Shown: positions 9,358 through 21,139 of the stretch, in pieces
Position numbering within the stretch: the stretch's first letter is position 1
How the letters are laid out: each line of letters opens with the position of its first letter
From: Cylindrodendrum hubeiense
Lineage: Eukaryota > Ascomycota > Sordariomycetes > Hypocreales > Nectriaceae
Assembly (NCBI GenBank): GCA_014621425.1
Contig: JAANBB010000406.1
Span: forward strand, 1-36,287
Direction: 5' to 3'
Length of the DNA: 36,287 nucleotides
Position numbers and translations under genes: made by a program
Notes under the pieces: model-generated
Told to the model about the DNA's origin: nothing
The model's input: only the letters and a program-made list of their open reading frames with translations
The model's database searches: none

Positions 9358-11565
9358 TATTTCGGCGGGGTTGAGGGGGTCTTGGTGGTGCTGGGAGCTG
9401 GTCTTGAGAGGATGCGACGCGTTGATGAGTTGGCTGTGGTGGGGTTGAGACGTCGAAGGCGATGATTTCTCCCACCACCAAAGCGGGGCATCGAAATCCC
9501 CGCCAATGCTGATGCTTCTTGACCTTCATTCTTACAACCACCGGCATGTGCATTATGCTCACCTGCCGCCGTCTCACCAGCGGCATCAAGTGATGGTGCT
9601 GACACTGACATATCGATTCACCGACAAAGCCCTATGCATACAGCACGACAAGAAACCACTTGCATGGTAATCTGCATGATGAAGACCGGATAGACACGTG
9701 CATTCCCAGGCGTTAACTACGGGGCGAAACAACTCCAGCAAATCGTATAGCAAGCGCTGCACGGAGATTAAAGAGACCAAAAAGATGTCGTGCTTTCATC
9801 GGCTATGGAATCTACCGTGTCTGGACCGCGTCGAGCAAGTGCTCTTTCACTCCGCCACAACAAGCGTTTGTTCTAAAGAATGGGCACAGACGAAACATGG
9901 ATTATCATCGCGTCATTGCGCTTCTTCAGGTACACAAGAACCAAACCCCCTGATCGCTCACTCCCTCGTCTCAATACCGGCTTTGTTTGCGGAATGGGAT
10001 AACCATAAACACTGGGGGATCTGATAACAAGCCCGCCTGGGGATGGAAGAAACATTTGGGGCCAGAGCAGGCACCCCCTTGCGTCTCTGGAAATCTCCGC
10101 GCGGGGGTCTCACGCAACTGACCCAAGAGTCCGGATCATGTGGAAATCATCACTCCCTAGTGCCGTCAAAACAAGGGGAAGAGCACGGAAGACACCGTTC
10201 CGAGACATCGCCGCCCTTCCTGCTAAGTTTAACCATCTCGTGTAAGACCTGCGGCTAGGCCCGTATAGGCTGCTGTCATCTCAGGTCAAAGGATGCCAGC
10301 CTCGACCCAGACCGTGCAGAACCTTGGGGGATCCCTTTGCTATAGCTCCAAGCTGTTCGGGCAATGGGGTTGCTCCAGTTGCGACTGAGATGACATGCAT
10401 GCAGCGTCTCCGAATATCGACATCAGCCACTTCTATTTGCGAGCATCGACATGATCAGATGCGACATCAGCTGCCTTTGACCGCCAGCAAGTCACCAGTG
10501 TGGCACTCAGGGGGTAACGTGGTTGTGATGTTATAAGGCTTTGCGATGTCGTGAGCGTTGTCGATTGGGTAGCTAGCCTCGCCGAACAGAGTGGCAAGGC
10601 CGAGCCGCCTTCACCAAGCCCTCTCGCCTGGGCTTGCCTCGATGTCAGACTCATTTTTGGTGGGTCAGAAGCTGGTATTTGAAATCACGGATGGCAGCAT
10701 GCCGGAGCTGTGCCAGCTGGCCATGTGAATTCCATGTACACCTGGATCTCAAATTGGGGGCGTCAGTCGTCGAGGCCGCCCTGCAGCTTGCAGTGCAGAA
10801 GGAGAAGCGACGGAACGTCTGAGATGCCGACGATGAGTAAACGAACTGGTCAAAGCACTGGTCGGCAGCCAGGCTACATTGGGATCCTCAGTCAATGTGT
10901 GGTGAGGATGGCTTGTTCCGGCACTTGGCGGGACTACTCCACGGGCGGTTGAGATGCCGAGCTGGTAGTCGGTGCAATGAATTGGGTCTTGTTGGCGTTG
11001 ATCCCCCGCATCAAAGTTAGTGTCTCGGAACGCCTCAAGCCGAGTGCTCTAGATCTGCCCTATTGGGCACGACACGGAAGCGGGTGGTTGAGACTAAGGC
11101 AAGCTAAGCTGAACGCCCTGGATATACCTCAAGCTAATCAGACATGCTTGCTTCCACCCAAAGCAACCAGAACTGCGGATGTGGTGGAATGCCATCTACC
11201 CGCGCCATCAGCGTCACGACGTCACCATACCAGCCGTGCCATCGCGCACAGCCCAGCGATGAACACGCGCATCCCATGTTGGAGGACTAGGGCGACTTAG
11301 AATTGCCCTCGGAAGCTCGCGGATGTGTTGGTATTGCCAAGCTGATCCAGACTAATAACGGGGTTCGAAAATGGCGTTGAGATGATCACAGTGACTCCCG
11401 TTGACGCCTGATGTGATCGATGGCGTCGATGATGGAGTTGGGATTGATATATAAGAAGATACCCCTTGTCAACAAGTTTTATTTTATCCATCAAGCAAGC
11501 AGCATCACTCCAAGAGTCCATCTAACACTCTTCTTCCATCTTATACATCACACAACACAGGCATC
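9358..11565. other. Long intergenic region without a supported gene
   Basis: This 2.2 kb stretch separates two divergently transcribed genes. None of its open frames has recognisable domains, clean codon structure or convincing splice partners. The left end should hold the SLD5 promoter and the right end the promoter of the ferritin-like gene. The large size suggests the ferritin-like gene has an extended regulatory region, but no specific element other than the TATA box near 11448 stands out. Confidence 0.5.
11448..11454 (+). promoter_or_regulatory. TATA box of the ferritin-like gene
   Basis: TATATAA lies 112 bases before the ATG at 11566. It is followed by a C/A-rich stretch typical of fungal transcription starts. 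TATA elements are common in strongly regulated or stress-induced fungal genes, which suits the Rds1-like product. Confidence 0.55.
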
Positions 11566-12624
11566 ATGCTTCGCTCACTATGCCTAATGGCCGGCCTGGC
11601 CGCAACCACCTTCGGAGCTCCCTTGGAGTCGAGAGCTGTCTCCGCTCCTCCGGGAGGAGATATCACCATCCTCAACTATGCACTGGCTCTGGAGTACCTC
11701 GAGCGCAAGTTCTACCAGGAGGGTATCAACAACTACACTGAGTCCGACTTTTGCGATGCCGGCTTCGACAAGGAGTTCTACCCTAACTTGATGAGAATCT
11801 ATGAGGATGAGAAGGTGAGAACATATGAGTAAAACCCCGTGCCCTCCCGTTCGCCTACTAACGCCGACAACAGACTCATGTTGACTTCCTCTCCACCGCT
11901 CTCGGTAAGAAGGCCATCGGCGAGCCCACATTTGACTTCCCCGTCACCGATGTCCACGGCTTCGTTGGTCTCGCTGGCGTCCTCGAGGGAGTTGGTGTTT
12001 CCGCCTACCTCGGCGCTGCTGCCGCCATCGCCAACAAGGACTACCTGACGGCCGCCGGCTCCATCCTGACCGTTGAGGCTCGCCACGCCTCGTACATCCG
12101 GGCCGCCCTCGGCGAGAAGCCCTACCCCACCCGCCTTCGACACCCCTCTCGTCTTCAACCAGGTCTTTTCGCTGGCTGCTCAGTTCATCACTGGCCTTGC
12201 TCCCAACACCAACCTCCCGTTCAAGGCCTTCCCTACCCTGACTGCTGGTGACCCCACGAAAACTGGCTACAAGGCTGGAGGCAAGGTCGTGTTCAAGGGT
12301 GCTTACAAGGCCGCCAAGGCCGCTGGCAAGTCTGGCGGTAAGGTCAACGCTGTGTTCTATTCGGGTCTGCAGACATACTATGTTCCTGTCGTGATTGGCA
12401 AGAACAAGATCGATGTAAGTGCTACATTATTCCTCATATTTGCTCTCTCGCTGACCAAACTGCAGTACGTCGCCACTATCCCTGGTGCCGACTACGCCAC
12501 CGACGGCCAGCCTGCCCCCGCTGGCCAGGTCTACATCACTCTGAGCAGCGCCGACGGCAAGAAGGTGCTTGCCGGTGATGAGAACACCATCGCTGGTGTT
12601 GCTATCGTCGAGGTCATTTGTTAA
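11566..12624 (+). CDS. Secreted ferritin-like (Rds1-type) protein with apparent frameshift
   Basis: Exons 11566-11814, 11874-12414 and 12466-12624, separated by 59 and 51 nt introns. The first ~17-18 residues form a signal peptide ending at Ala-Pro after FG. The ferritin-like domain (Ferritin_2/Rds1 group) has a full set of candidate diiron ligands: Glu43, Glu82 with His85 (ExxH), Glu121, and Glu151 with His154 (ExxH). After the residues EKPYP (~nt 12120-12135) the frame breaks. The upstream frame runs to a TGA at 12249-12251 (208 residues). The remaining homologous-looking C-terminus, starting AFDTPLVFNQ, continues in the next frame through exon 3 to TAA at 12622-12624. The break equals one extra base or two missing bases in a C-rich tract (CCCCACCCGCC). 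A sequencing indel, a recent pseudogene, or a strain-specific truncation all fit. Family members are stress-related in yeasts; the role here is inferred. Confidence 0.8.
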
Positions 12625-12728
12625 ATGTGGACGCATTGAGTCGGGGATGTACTTCTTTGTACATAGTTGAACCATGTATAACGGATGGTAAATAGTGGCA
12701 TATAGCCGTAATAATATCGAAGAGTCAC

Positions 12729-13486
12729 TTATTCTACCTTCTTGAGGGGCTTGTGGGCCTCCTTCTTCGCCTTTTCGTAGCCATTGACCTGTGCATACAC
12801 CCACTTGAGACCAGCAGATGAGACTGTCACGAGGCCGGCAGAGAAGGTGAATAGAAAAACACGCTGGACGGTGGAAAGCAACTCAAAGAGAGGGTAAGGG
12901 TACCTGTGCGTGTGAGCAGTAAACTTTAGCATTGAGAATCGACCAACCCGACTCACCATCCGTTGTGACTGAAGCACAGCTCAACCCAATACCAATACGC
13001 AAATGCCAACACGGTGCTGAGGGTCATTGTGCCATATGCCGGGATCGTCCAGGGGGGGCTGAAGAGGATGAGGTCAAGCGTCAAAAAGACGGCTGGCGCG
13101 AGATGAAATCCCACGTCAGAGAGAAGATCCAGGCTGAAGTCGTCTGGCATGAGCAACGAGGCGTCGATAAACCTGATGCCCCAGTACAGGATAGAGATGA
13201 CGACCTCCAGGGGCGTAGCAAGAACGGCGACAGCATTCTTAGCCTGGAAAAAGGCAGGGACCGAGGTCAGGTCAGCCAAGATGCCGAGGGCGAATGCCAC
13301 CAGAGATGAAGTGAGGCCAATGATGGTTAGGAACTGGAAGTGCCAGCCGTAGGCCACGGAGAAGGGAGTCTCCCATGTTGTCAGGAAGTGGAAGTTGTAG
13401 CTGAAGGATGCGACGCCCAGGACATGGAGGAGCAAGGAGAGCGACCGGGACGGTGACGTCAGTCGCTGGAGAGGGTGATGGGCCAT
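12729..13486 (-). CDS. FAR-17a/AIG1-like integral membrane protein
   Basis: Two exons, 13486-12957 and 12903-12729, joined across a 53 nt intron (donor GTGAGT) give 234 residues. The protein is hydrophobic with about six predicted membrane spans and a basic C-terminal tail (EKAKKEAHKPLKKVE). Its length and the motifs YGWHFQFLT and GFHLAPAVFLTLDL match the FAR-17a/AIG1 family. Animal AIG1 and ADTRP hydrolyse fatty-acid esters of hydroxy fatty acids using a conserved membrane Thr and His; the equivalents here would be Thr54 (in QFLT) and His128 (in GFHLAP). That the fungal protein is such a hydrolase is inference. It is convergent with the ferritin-like gene, with 104 bases between stops, and divergent from the WD40-cyclophilin gene. 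Confidence 0.88.
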
Positions 13487-14007
13487 GTTTGCGGGCGTGG
13501 AAGCAATACGTAGTAAAGACAGGCTACGACGGCAACTGGTGATGATGGATTGATGATTGTTGAAACACTTCTACGAAATCCCAAAAAGACAGCGGGGCCT
13601 TGACCGGAGTCTCGGGATGATGTTAGACAGCGAGACAGGGGATGATTGCAGGAAACCCTCCGAAAAGTGGTTGAGAGAGCTTGAGGAGGCTGGTACCATT
13701 GGTGGGCCTACTTCATGGGACCCGACCATCATGACCTCAGTAACTTATTTAGTGGCGGGTGGAGTGGGCCCGGCGTGATGGACAAGGGAGGGCACGAGCC
13801 ACACCCTTTCCGTCCGCCACACGAGGCTGAAAGCTTCAAGGTCACATCGCTGAGAGAATCCGGAGCTGATTTGGCAGCCCTGCATCACGTCGCGCAAAAG
13901 ATCACCGGCCAGCTTCAGCCTCTTGCTCGTCATCACCCTTTGGCTTTTGGCAATTGGCTTCCCCTATACCCCACAAATATCACATCAAACGCCTTGATAC
14001 TCTCAAG
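13487..14007. promoter_or_regulatory. Divergent promoter region
   Basis: This 521-base interval lies between start codons of two genes transcribed away from each other (the FAR-17a-like gene and the PPWD1-type gene). It should hold both promoters. I see no TATA box or named operator that I would defend. The open frames in it have no recognisable content. Confidence 0.5.
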
Positions 14008-16005
14008 ATGGCTGCAGATTCTGCTGCCGAAGACGACAACCGCTCGCAAAAGCGCAGTCACTCCGAGTTTCGCGAACAAGATGGTACGTTCACGGTCTCC
14101 TCCCCTCGGCGCAAGTCGCGCGCGTGTGTCCTAACGAACCTCCAGACAGCTCCTCCGACGATGACATGGGCCCGCAGCTGCCCTCCGAAGCCCCCAAGAA
14201 GAAGCGACGAGTCCTGCCCCACGAGAAGCTATACGTCGCGGCCCTGCCCAAGTCCGCCCGCTACTCCAAGTCCCTGATGCACAAGGAACAAATCCTGTTT
14301 ACCACCTGGACGCCTTTGACAGAGTTTCTTATAACATCCTCGATCGACGGTGTGGTCAAGTTTTGGAAGAAGATGGCACAGGGTATCGAGTTTGTCAAGG
14401 AGTTCAAAGCACACAATGGCGAGATCAAGTCGGTCTCTGTGAGCAAGGATGGGCGGAGCTTTGCGACTGCTGGTGTCGACGAGACGATCAAGATATTTGA
14501 CGTTATTACCTTCGATCTGCTGTCCATGATCACCCTCAGCTATATCCCCAACTCGGTATGCTGGGTCCACACGAAGAGTGCGTCTTTGCCGTTGCTTGCG
14601 GTATCTGAGCAGGCGAAACCATTGATACACATCTACGACGGCAGAGGAGAAAACGAGGAAGCTATCCATACGATTAAGGGTCTACACAGAAAGCCTGTCC
14701 ACCTGATGGCGTTCAACGAGGCCTACGATTGCGTGGTATCTGCTGACGAGAACGGCATGTTGGAGTATTGGCGACCCAGCGGGAACTATGAGAAGCCCGA
14801 CGAGGTTTTCGAGTACAAGAGCTCAACGAACCTCTTCGATTTCAAAAAGGCTAAGTCAGTACCGTCGTGTTTGACCATCTCTCCGAATGGCAAGCATTTC
14901 GCGGCCTTCTCCCTACCGGATCGGAAAATCCGCATTTTTGACTTTGCGACGGCGAAGCTGTATCGAACATACGACGAGTCTCTTCAGGCTATCGAAGAGA
15001 TGCATCGAGCGGGAACGGGCTTGCACAAGCTGGACAATGTGGAATTTGGGCGAAGAACAGCTCACGAGAGGGACGTCGAGTCAGAGACTCTCAAGGACAA
15101 GTCCAATGTCATTTTCGACGAGTCTGGAAACTTTATCATGTACGGATCTATGATGGGAATCAAGGTGTTGAATACCTACACCAACCAGGTGGTAAAGGTG
15201 TACGGAAAGGACGAGAACTTCAGAGCTGTCAACCTTTCCATATACCAAGGCCAGCCCCAGAAGAAGGGAATTACGACGGTAGAGATGGGTGCCTCCAGCA
15301 ACCCCCTTCTGCAGGAATCCGAGACACGCGACCCGATTTTGGTGGCAACCGGCGTTGGTAAGGTCAGGTTTTACATGTTCTCAAACGAGGAGGACATTTC
15401 CAAGTCAAACCGAGACGTGCAAAACGAGCGACCAACGATGCTGGGACACAAGAAGGACGCCAAGGCCAAGGCAGCTGAAACGGGTACCGCGGCTGTCATC
15501 CACACCAGCTATGGCGACGTTCACATCCGCCTCTTCCCCGACGCGGCACCCAAGACGGTGGAGAACTTTGTCACGCACTCGAAGAATGGTTATTACAACA
15601 ATACCATCTTCCACAGAGTGATTAGGAAGTTTATGATCCAGGGAGGTGACCCGCTTGGAAACGGCACTGGAGGCGAGAGTATCTGGGGAAGGGAGTTTGA
15701 GGATGAGTTTAGCAGCCTGAAGCACGACAAACCATACACGGTGAGCATGGCCAATGCTGGGCCCAACACCAACGCCAGCCAGTTTTTCATCACGACGGAG
15801 AAGACGGTAAGTTACACTATTACCTATTTTGACCTTTGGGTAGTGTTGGTTGCTAATGTGACGATAGCCGTGGTTGGATGGCAAACACACCATCTTTGGA
15901 CGTGCGACACAGGGATTCGATGTGATCAACAAGATCGAGGCCGCGAGGACGCACAAGGAGAAGCCAGAAGAAGATATCAAGATTCTCAACATCGACATTG
16001 TCTAG
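14008..16005 (+). CDS. WD40-repeat peptidyl-prolyl cis-trans isomerase (PPWD1 type)
   Basis: Exons 14008-14083, 14146-15806 and 15868-16005 (introns 62 and 61 nt) give 624 residues, the usual length of PPWD1. The N-terminus is acidic-Ser, then a basic patch PKKKRRV that looks like a nuclear localisation signal. WD40 repeats cover about residues 65-420 (for example [31 protein letters not shown]). A C-terminal cyclophilin domain spans about 475-624 with the catalytic set intact: FHRVI (Arg516), [23 protein letters not shown], and [11 protein letters not shown]. The last motif is completed only after splicing intron 2. Human PPWD1 is a nuclear, spliceosome-associated isomerase; the same role is likely here. 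Reading through intron 2 would lose the Trp and His of the cyclophilin pocket, so correct splicing is needed for activity. Confidence 0.95.
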
Positions 16006-16303
16006 GAATGTCAGGGACGAGTGGGATGTTTGAGGAGAAAAGGCTCGTGCCCAGTCGGGAAGCGGGAAGCGGGAAGTGAGTGGGAAGTGGAGGCAAGCGG
16101 TTGACTCGGCTTCTCCACCGGAGTTGATGAGCTCTCAGTAGATATGATTGACGACAAAATATGCAAAAAGCAAACATGCGCCGAGTCGAAACCATCCATC
16201 CCGCCGATTGTTGAAATAATGTCGTGGGACCAATGAGGGCATGGAGGTCAAGGGCGTGGCTCTACGGTGAGATAGATGCCAGGCATGTGAAGTGCGTGTC
16301 GAC

Positions 16304-16350
16304 ACGCATGTCAAGACGCATGTCAAGATGCATGTCAATGTCATGTCAAG
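16304..16350 (+). repeat. 12-bp tandem repeat, about four degenerate copies
   Basis: Two perfect copies of ACGCATGTCAAG (16304-16315, 16316-16327) are followed by a third copy with two changes (16328-16339) and a shortened fourth copy (16340-16350). It lies 300 bases past the stop codon of the cyclophilin gene, probably in or just after its 3' UTR. Confidence 0.8.
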
Positions 16351-16731
16351 CTCAGCCCTTTGCCCGACAATTTGGCCGGCGATATCGCAGCTAGCTCAGC
16401 TTTGGGTCAACCCCGAGCTGCGGACTGGAGGGATCGCCGGGCTATGTGGCAATTGGCGCCGCGGTTAGAGTGGCGAAGATGGTGAGAAGCTGGTGACTGC
16501 GGTGCTGGCTGCTGGCTCCTGGCTACTGGATCTTGAAGCGGCCGTATGTTTAAGGTTTCGTCCAGTTGTGCTCTGGATGTGGCGGTCTGTGAAGTTGTCG
16601 TCCAATTACTGCCTGCACAGCAAGCATATGTTCCTCCCCTTTTGGCAATCATGTACTTGTACTGCGCCGGGGGGGAATCCCAGCGCAGCCGCACGCCTGT
16701 GAACTGGGATTCGCGGCCGTGGTGGACGTAC

Positions 16732-16756
16732 CGTACTCGCTGTACTCGCTGTACTC
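16732..16756 (+). repeat. 9-bp tandem repeat GTACTCGCT
   Basis: Two full copies and a partial third copy of GTACTCGCT stand in the region between the cyclophilin and DAHP synthase genes. The block is 310-330 bases upstream of the DAHP synthase start, so it could lie in its promoter. Confidence 0.7.
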
Positions 16757-16904
16757 TCCTCCCTGCGCTCGCTGTAGTGGTGGCCTCATGGCGGGGTGGC
16801 CGTCGACTCCTCCAATCAAGGCGGGGCAGTTCAAAAGCCATCGATAGTGAGTGTGTGACACACCGACGCCGGCCGGCGCAAAGGGTAAGGGTATATTTTT
16901 TCCG

Positions 16905-16910
16905 TGACTC
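16905..16910 (+). promoter_or_regulatory. Near-consensus Gcn4/Cpc1 site upstream of DAHP synthase
   Basis: GTGACTCCC at 16904-16912 contains the TGACTC core, six of seven bases of the TGACTCA site bound by Gcn4 and its Neurospora counterpart Cpc1. It lies about 155 bases before the start codon, a usual distance. Aromatic amino acid genes are known targets of cross-pathway control, so the position is meaningful even though the last base differs. Confidence 0.45.
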
Positions 16911-17064
16911 CCTCCTCTCGACCTTTTTACTTCGTGCTAACAAACATTGTTTCTTGATCATCTTCTCTCCTCAGGTCGTGGACTGAATTGCCTTGTTTTG
17001 CTTCATTTTTCTTATACCTTCTCACCTTTGATACCCCCATTCGTCACCAATTCAAGTCATCATC

Positions 17065-18396
<1,332 letters not shown>

Positions 18397-19041
18397 GTTC
18401 AAGAATTTACTGGTTGCAGTGCGCCAATTCCGTTGGATAGAGAAGCGGCTGTTGTGGATTTGGATGTGTAATCGTCTAAGCCTTGCATGGGGACTGCATC
18501 TTGTCGTTATTGGCGACGCATTTCATGGTTGAAGGTTGGAGTTGTCTGGTTGTCGATTTTGGGGTAGGAAAAAGCATCAAACATGCTACTGAGCCGATGC
18601 CGTCGGTTCATGTCAGGAAATATCAGGGAATAGTAAAAGCAAAGCAATATGGCTGCTGGTGTGCAGTTGGCTGTCTCGCGACGATTGCGACGAGAAGCGG
18701 CATCGCATACTGTTTCATGTACGATAGCGCACTGTATGACTACGCACCCAGGATGTATGGGCGATCTACCAAAACAACTACCGGGCCCACACTGTGCAAC
18801 GTGAGCTCCTAGCTGGCGTTTTTCGAATCACCTAAACCACGGCCCTGTCATCCTGCCACCTTAGACATTTTCACCCAACGCCATCTCACGAACCCATCGC
18901 GGCGCGAATCGCACCCAATCCCACTGCGGGCGATTTCTTGCTCAGGACTTGGCCAACTGCTACCACCTCCAGCCACTCCGACGCCTCATCTCACGCCGCC
19001 TTCAGCTTTTTCCCGAGACGCGGTTCTCGACTCGCGCGATT
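18397..19041. other. 3' flank of DAHP synthase and promoter of the zinc-finger gene
   Basis: No gene is supported. The neighbours are in the same direction, so this 645-base interval holds the first gene's 3' UTR and the second gene's promoter. An in-frame ATG at 18949 would lengthen the zinc-finger protein by 31 residues. The added segment is Arg/Leu-rich and less like the acidic-Ser start of the protein, so I treat it as leader. Confidence 0.5.
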
Positions 19042-20159
19042 ATGGCCCGCGACTACTCACCCCCCGAATCCCCTCTCTCCTCGATGGACGAATCAGAGCA
19101 ATACGATGAGGATGGACACGAAGAGGAGGAGACGACCTTGCGGCCGTCGAAGCGCCAGCGCCTCGATGCTGGCTCGACGACATCCTCGGCCGTCATCCCT
19201 GACGCCGAGCCCGAGAATGTCCCAGAGCCTGATGTCCTCGAGGGCATGTCGGACGTCTCATCCGATACCTCAGGCGACATCCCTAGCTCGCCGATCAACG
19301 CGCGGCTTGATGAGGAGGACTTCCAGGACCAGGTCACTGTTTGCGACTGGGACGGCTGTCCTGCCGGCGACCAGGGCAACATGGACAAGCTAGTCGAGCA
19401 TATCCACAACTCGCACATCGAGAACAGGCAGAAGAAGTATACGTGCGAATGGAGAAGCTGCAACAGGAAAGGTCTGCCTCATGCGAGCGGATATGCTCTC
19501 AAGGCGCACATGCGCAGTCACACTAGGGAGAAACCGTTCTACTGCTATTTACCTGGTATGATACATCCTCCACCTTTACCCATCGGATAGGGGCTAATCA
19601 GAGCGCAGAGTGCGACCGATCGTTTACTAGATCCGACGCGTTGGCGAAGCACATGCGTACTGTGCACGAGACGGAGGCGCTCCGGCCATCCGACCCCGTC
19701 CCTAAGTCGATGCAGTCTGGTCCCCTCGGCAAGGGAGGCAAGCTCAAGATCATCATCAAGACGCCGCAATCACACGGCGCCCAGGAAGACGGCTTAGATG
19801 ACGCGGCTAATGGTGACGACCACAACTCGGAATACTTCACGGCCTTGCCAGAGGAGCTTTTTGGTACCGAGGAGCTGGCATACCCCGTCGACAAGCTCTA
19901 CCGCAAGTGCTACTGGGAAACCAAGTGGGCCGAAGATGTTGGTGAGTCTCTGAAGAAGGAGTGCAAGGAGTGGGAGGAGCTCTACTACAAGGAGTGGCTA
20001 GAGAAGGAGGTGCTCCTGTCGCAGGTGATCAAGAGCGAGGTGAACTGGCACGACCGACGCCAGGCCATTCTCACTGGTGCCGCCGATGTGCAGGTTTCCG
20101 GGGCTGTCGAGAGTGTGGAGACAGAGGAGATCGATGGCACCAAGATGGAGGAGGTCTAG
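19042..20159 (+). CDS. C2H2 zinc-finger protein, candidate INO80 subunit Iec1
   Basis: Exons 19042-19555 and 19609-20159 (53 nt intron) give 354 residues. The N-terminal 95 residues are acidic and Ser-rich with a nuclear-signal-like RPSKRQRL (34-41). Three adjacent C2H2 fingers follow: C101/C106/H120/H125, C135/C140/H156/H160, and C168/C173/H186/H191. The third is completed by the splice, which rejoins YLP to ECDRSF. The TREKPF and TRSDALAKHMRTVH linkers are typical of DNA-binding fingers. The C-terminal ~150 residues carry a Trp/Tyr/Glu-rich helical region (CYWETKWAEDVGESLKKE). The finger layout and C-terminal helix resemble fission yeast Iec1, a YY1-like subunit of the INO80 remodeller. I hold that identity at moderate confidence; the zinc-finger call is firm. 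Confidence 0.88.
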
Positions 20160-20412
20160 GATATCAATTCTCCCAACGTGACCAGTACGCCAGAGATGAA
20201 AGTGACGCCTCGTCGATCCAGCAGGATCCGTCGCACGGGCGTTTCGAGGGTTTTGTAACATCACACTTGTACGGGAGAGGAGTTGACGGAGTTGGCTAAT
20301 TGAATTTCGGAGACGGACGCTCGAGGAAGCAGCGGTCTGTTTTTCTACGTCGAGCATAATGCAAAAAGAACAATGACCTATTTTACACCAAACTAATTTT
20401 GCGTCCCAATCA

Positions 20413-21139
20413 CTACAGGGCCTTCTTCTTGGAGCGGTACGACTGCGAGTTGGTGAAGGGGAAGCCGCTCGTGCTCTGGTCGAAGTGGTGGTACCGGCTG
20501 ACCATGGCCTTGTCGCCCGCGAACATGACGCAGTAGAGCCCGAAGCAGGCGAAGATGGTGCTGCCGATGCAGCCGAACAGGTAGCCCGACTCACCGGTCC
20601 ACGTGTAGCGGCCGTAGCAGTAGAAGGCAGCCGAGGTGTGGTGGAGGGTTGAGACGAGGACCGTGGCGCTGGCGTAGGGCGAGACTTCGTCGGAGGGAGC
20701 TGTTGGCGACGGGGTCAGCAGAGGTCTACAAGTTAAGGGAGCTGGGGGGAACGGAACTGTCTGCAGCGGAAGTCAGCGGCACGGCGCCGGAGAGGACGAC
20801 GATGATGAGGCCGAGGGCGAGGAGGGCGAAGCCGAGGGAGCGGGCGAAGTAGACCTCCAGAGCTGGGAGAGGGTCAGCGTGTTGTTGGTTACCTAGGTAG
20901 GAAGCGCAATAGAGAACAGGACGCACGGCTTGTGGTTTCGTGCTCGGCGCGCAGGATGGAGCCGATGAAGGACGGCCAGACGATCAGAGGCAGGGCCTGG
21001 GTGCTCAGCCAGGCGAGATTGCCGAAGCTATAGGATGCGATGGCCTGTGGTAGGCGTCGTCAGCTTGGGACGGTGATGGACAAGGCGGCAGACTCGCGGG
21101 ATGCGAGCTGGAGGGTCTGGGACGGTGACATACGCTCAT
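20413..21139 (-). CDS. Four-transmembrane protein of unknown function
   Basis: Four exons, 21139-21134, 21044-20927, 20862-20758 and 20699-20413, join in frame to 171 residues. I do not recognise the family. Four hydrophobic segments lie at about residues 4-33, 46-71, 85-105 and 115-137. The C-terminal tail is hydrophilic and ends in a basic SKKKAL, which could be a KKxx-like ER-retrieval signal, although the spacing is not exact. Cysteines cluster in the last two segments. The first coding exon is only six bases (Met-Ser). The third intron has an unusual donor (GTTCCG), chosen because it alone keeps the frame and yields a continuous hydrophobic protein. It is convergent with the zinc-finger gene and divergent from NAR1. 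Confidence 0.7.

Larger units (their letters stand above)
16006..17064. other. Intergenic region and DAHP synthase promoter
   Basis: No gene is supported. The left part is the 3' flank of the cyclophilin gene. It holds a 12-base tandem repeat at 16304-16350 and a 9-base tandem repeat near 16732-16756. From about 16880 the sequence becomes T/C-rich and is probably the core promoter and leader of the DAHP synthase gene. Confidence 0.55.

Noticed and set aside
10977..11300. 107-codon frame upstream of the ferritin-like gene
   Set aside because: No recognisable motif, and it falls in what is most simply the gene's promoter region.
18949..19041. Upstream in-frame ATG for the zinc-finger gene
   Set aside because: The extra 31 residues are Arg/Leu-rich and unlike the acidic start; the ATG at 19042 gives the more natural N-terminus. 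It cannot be excluded without transcripts.
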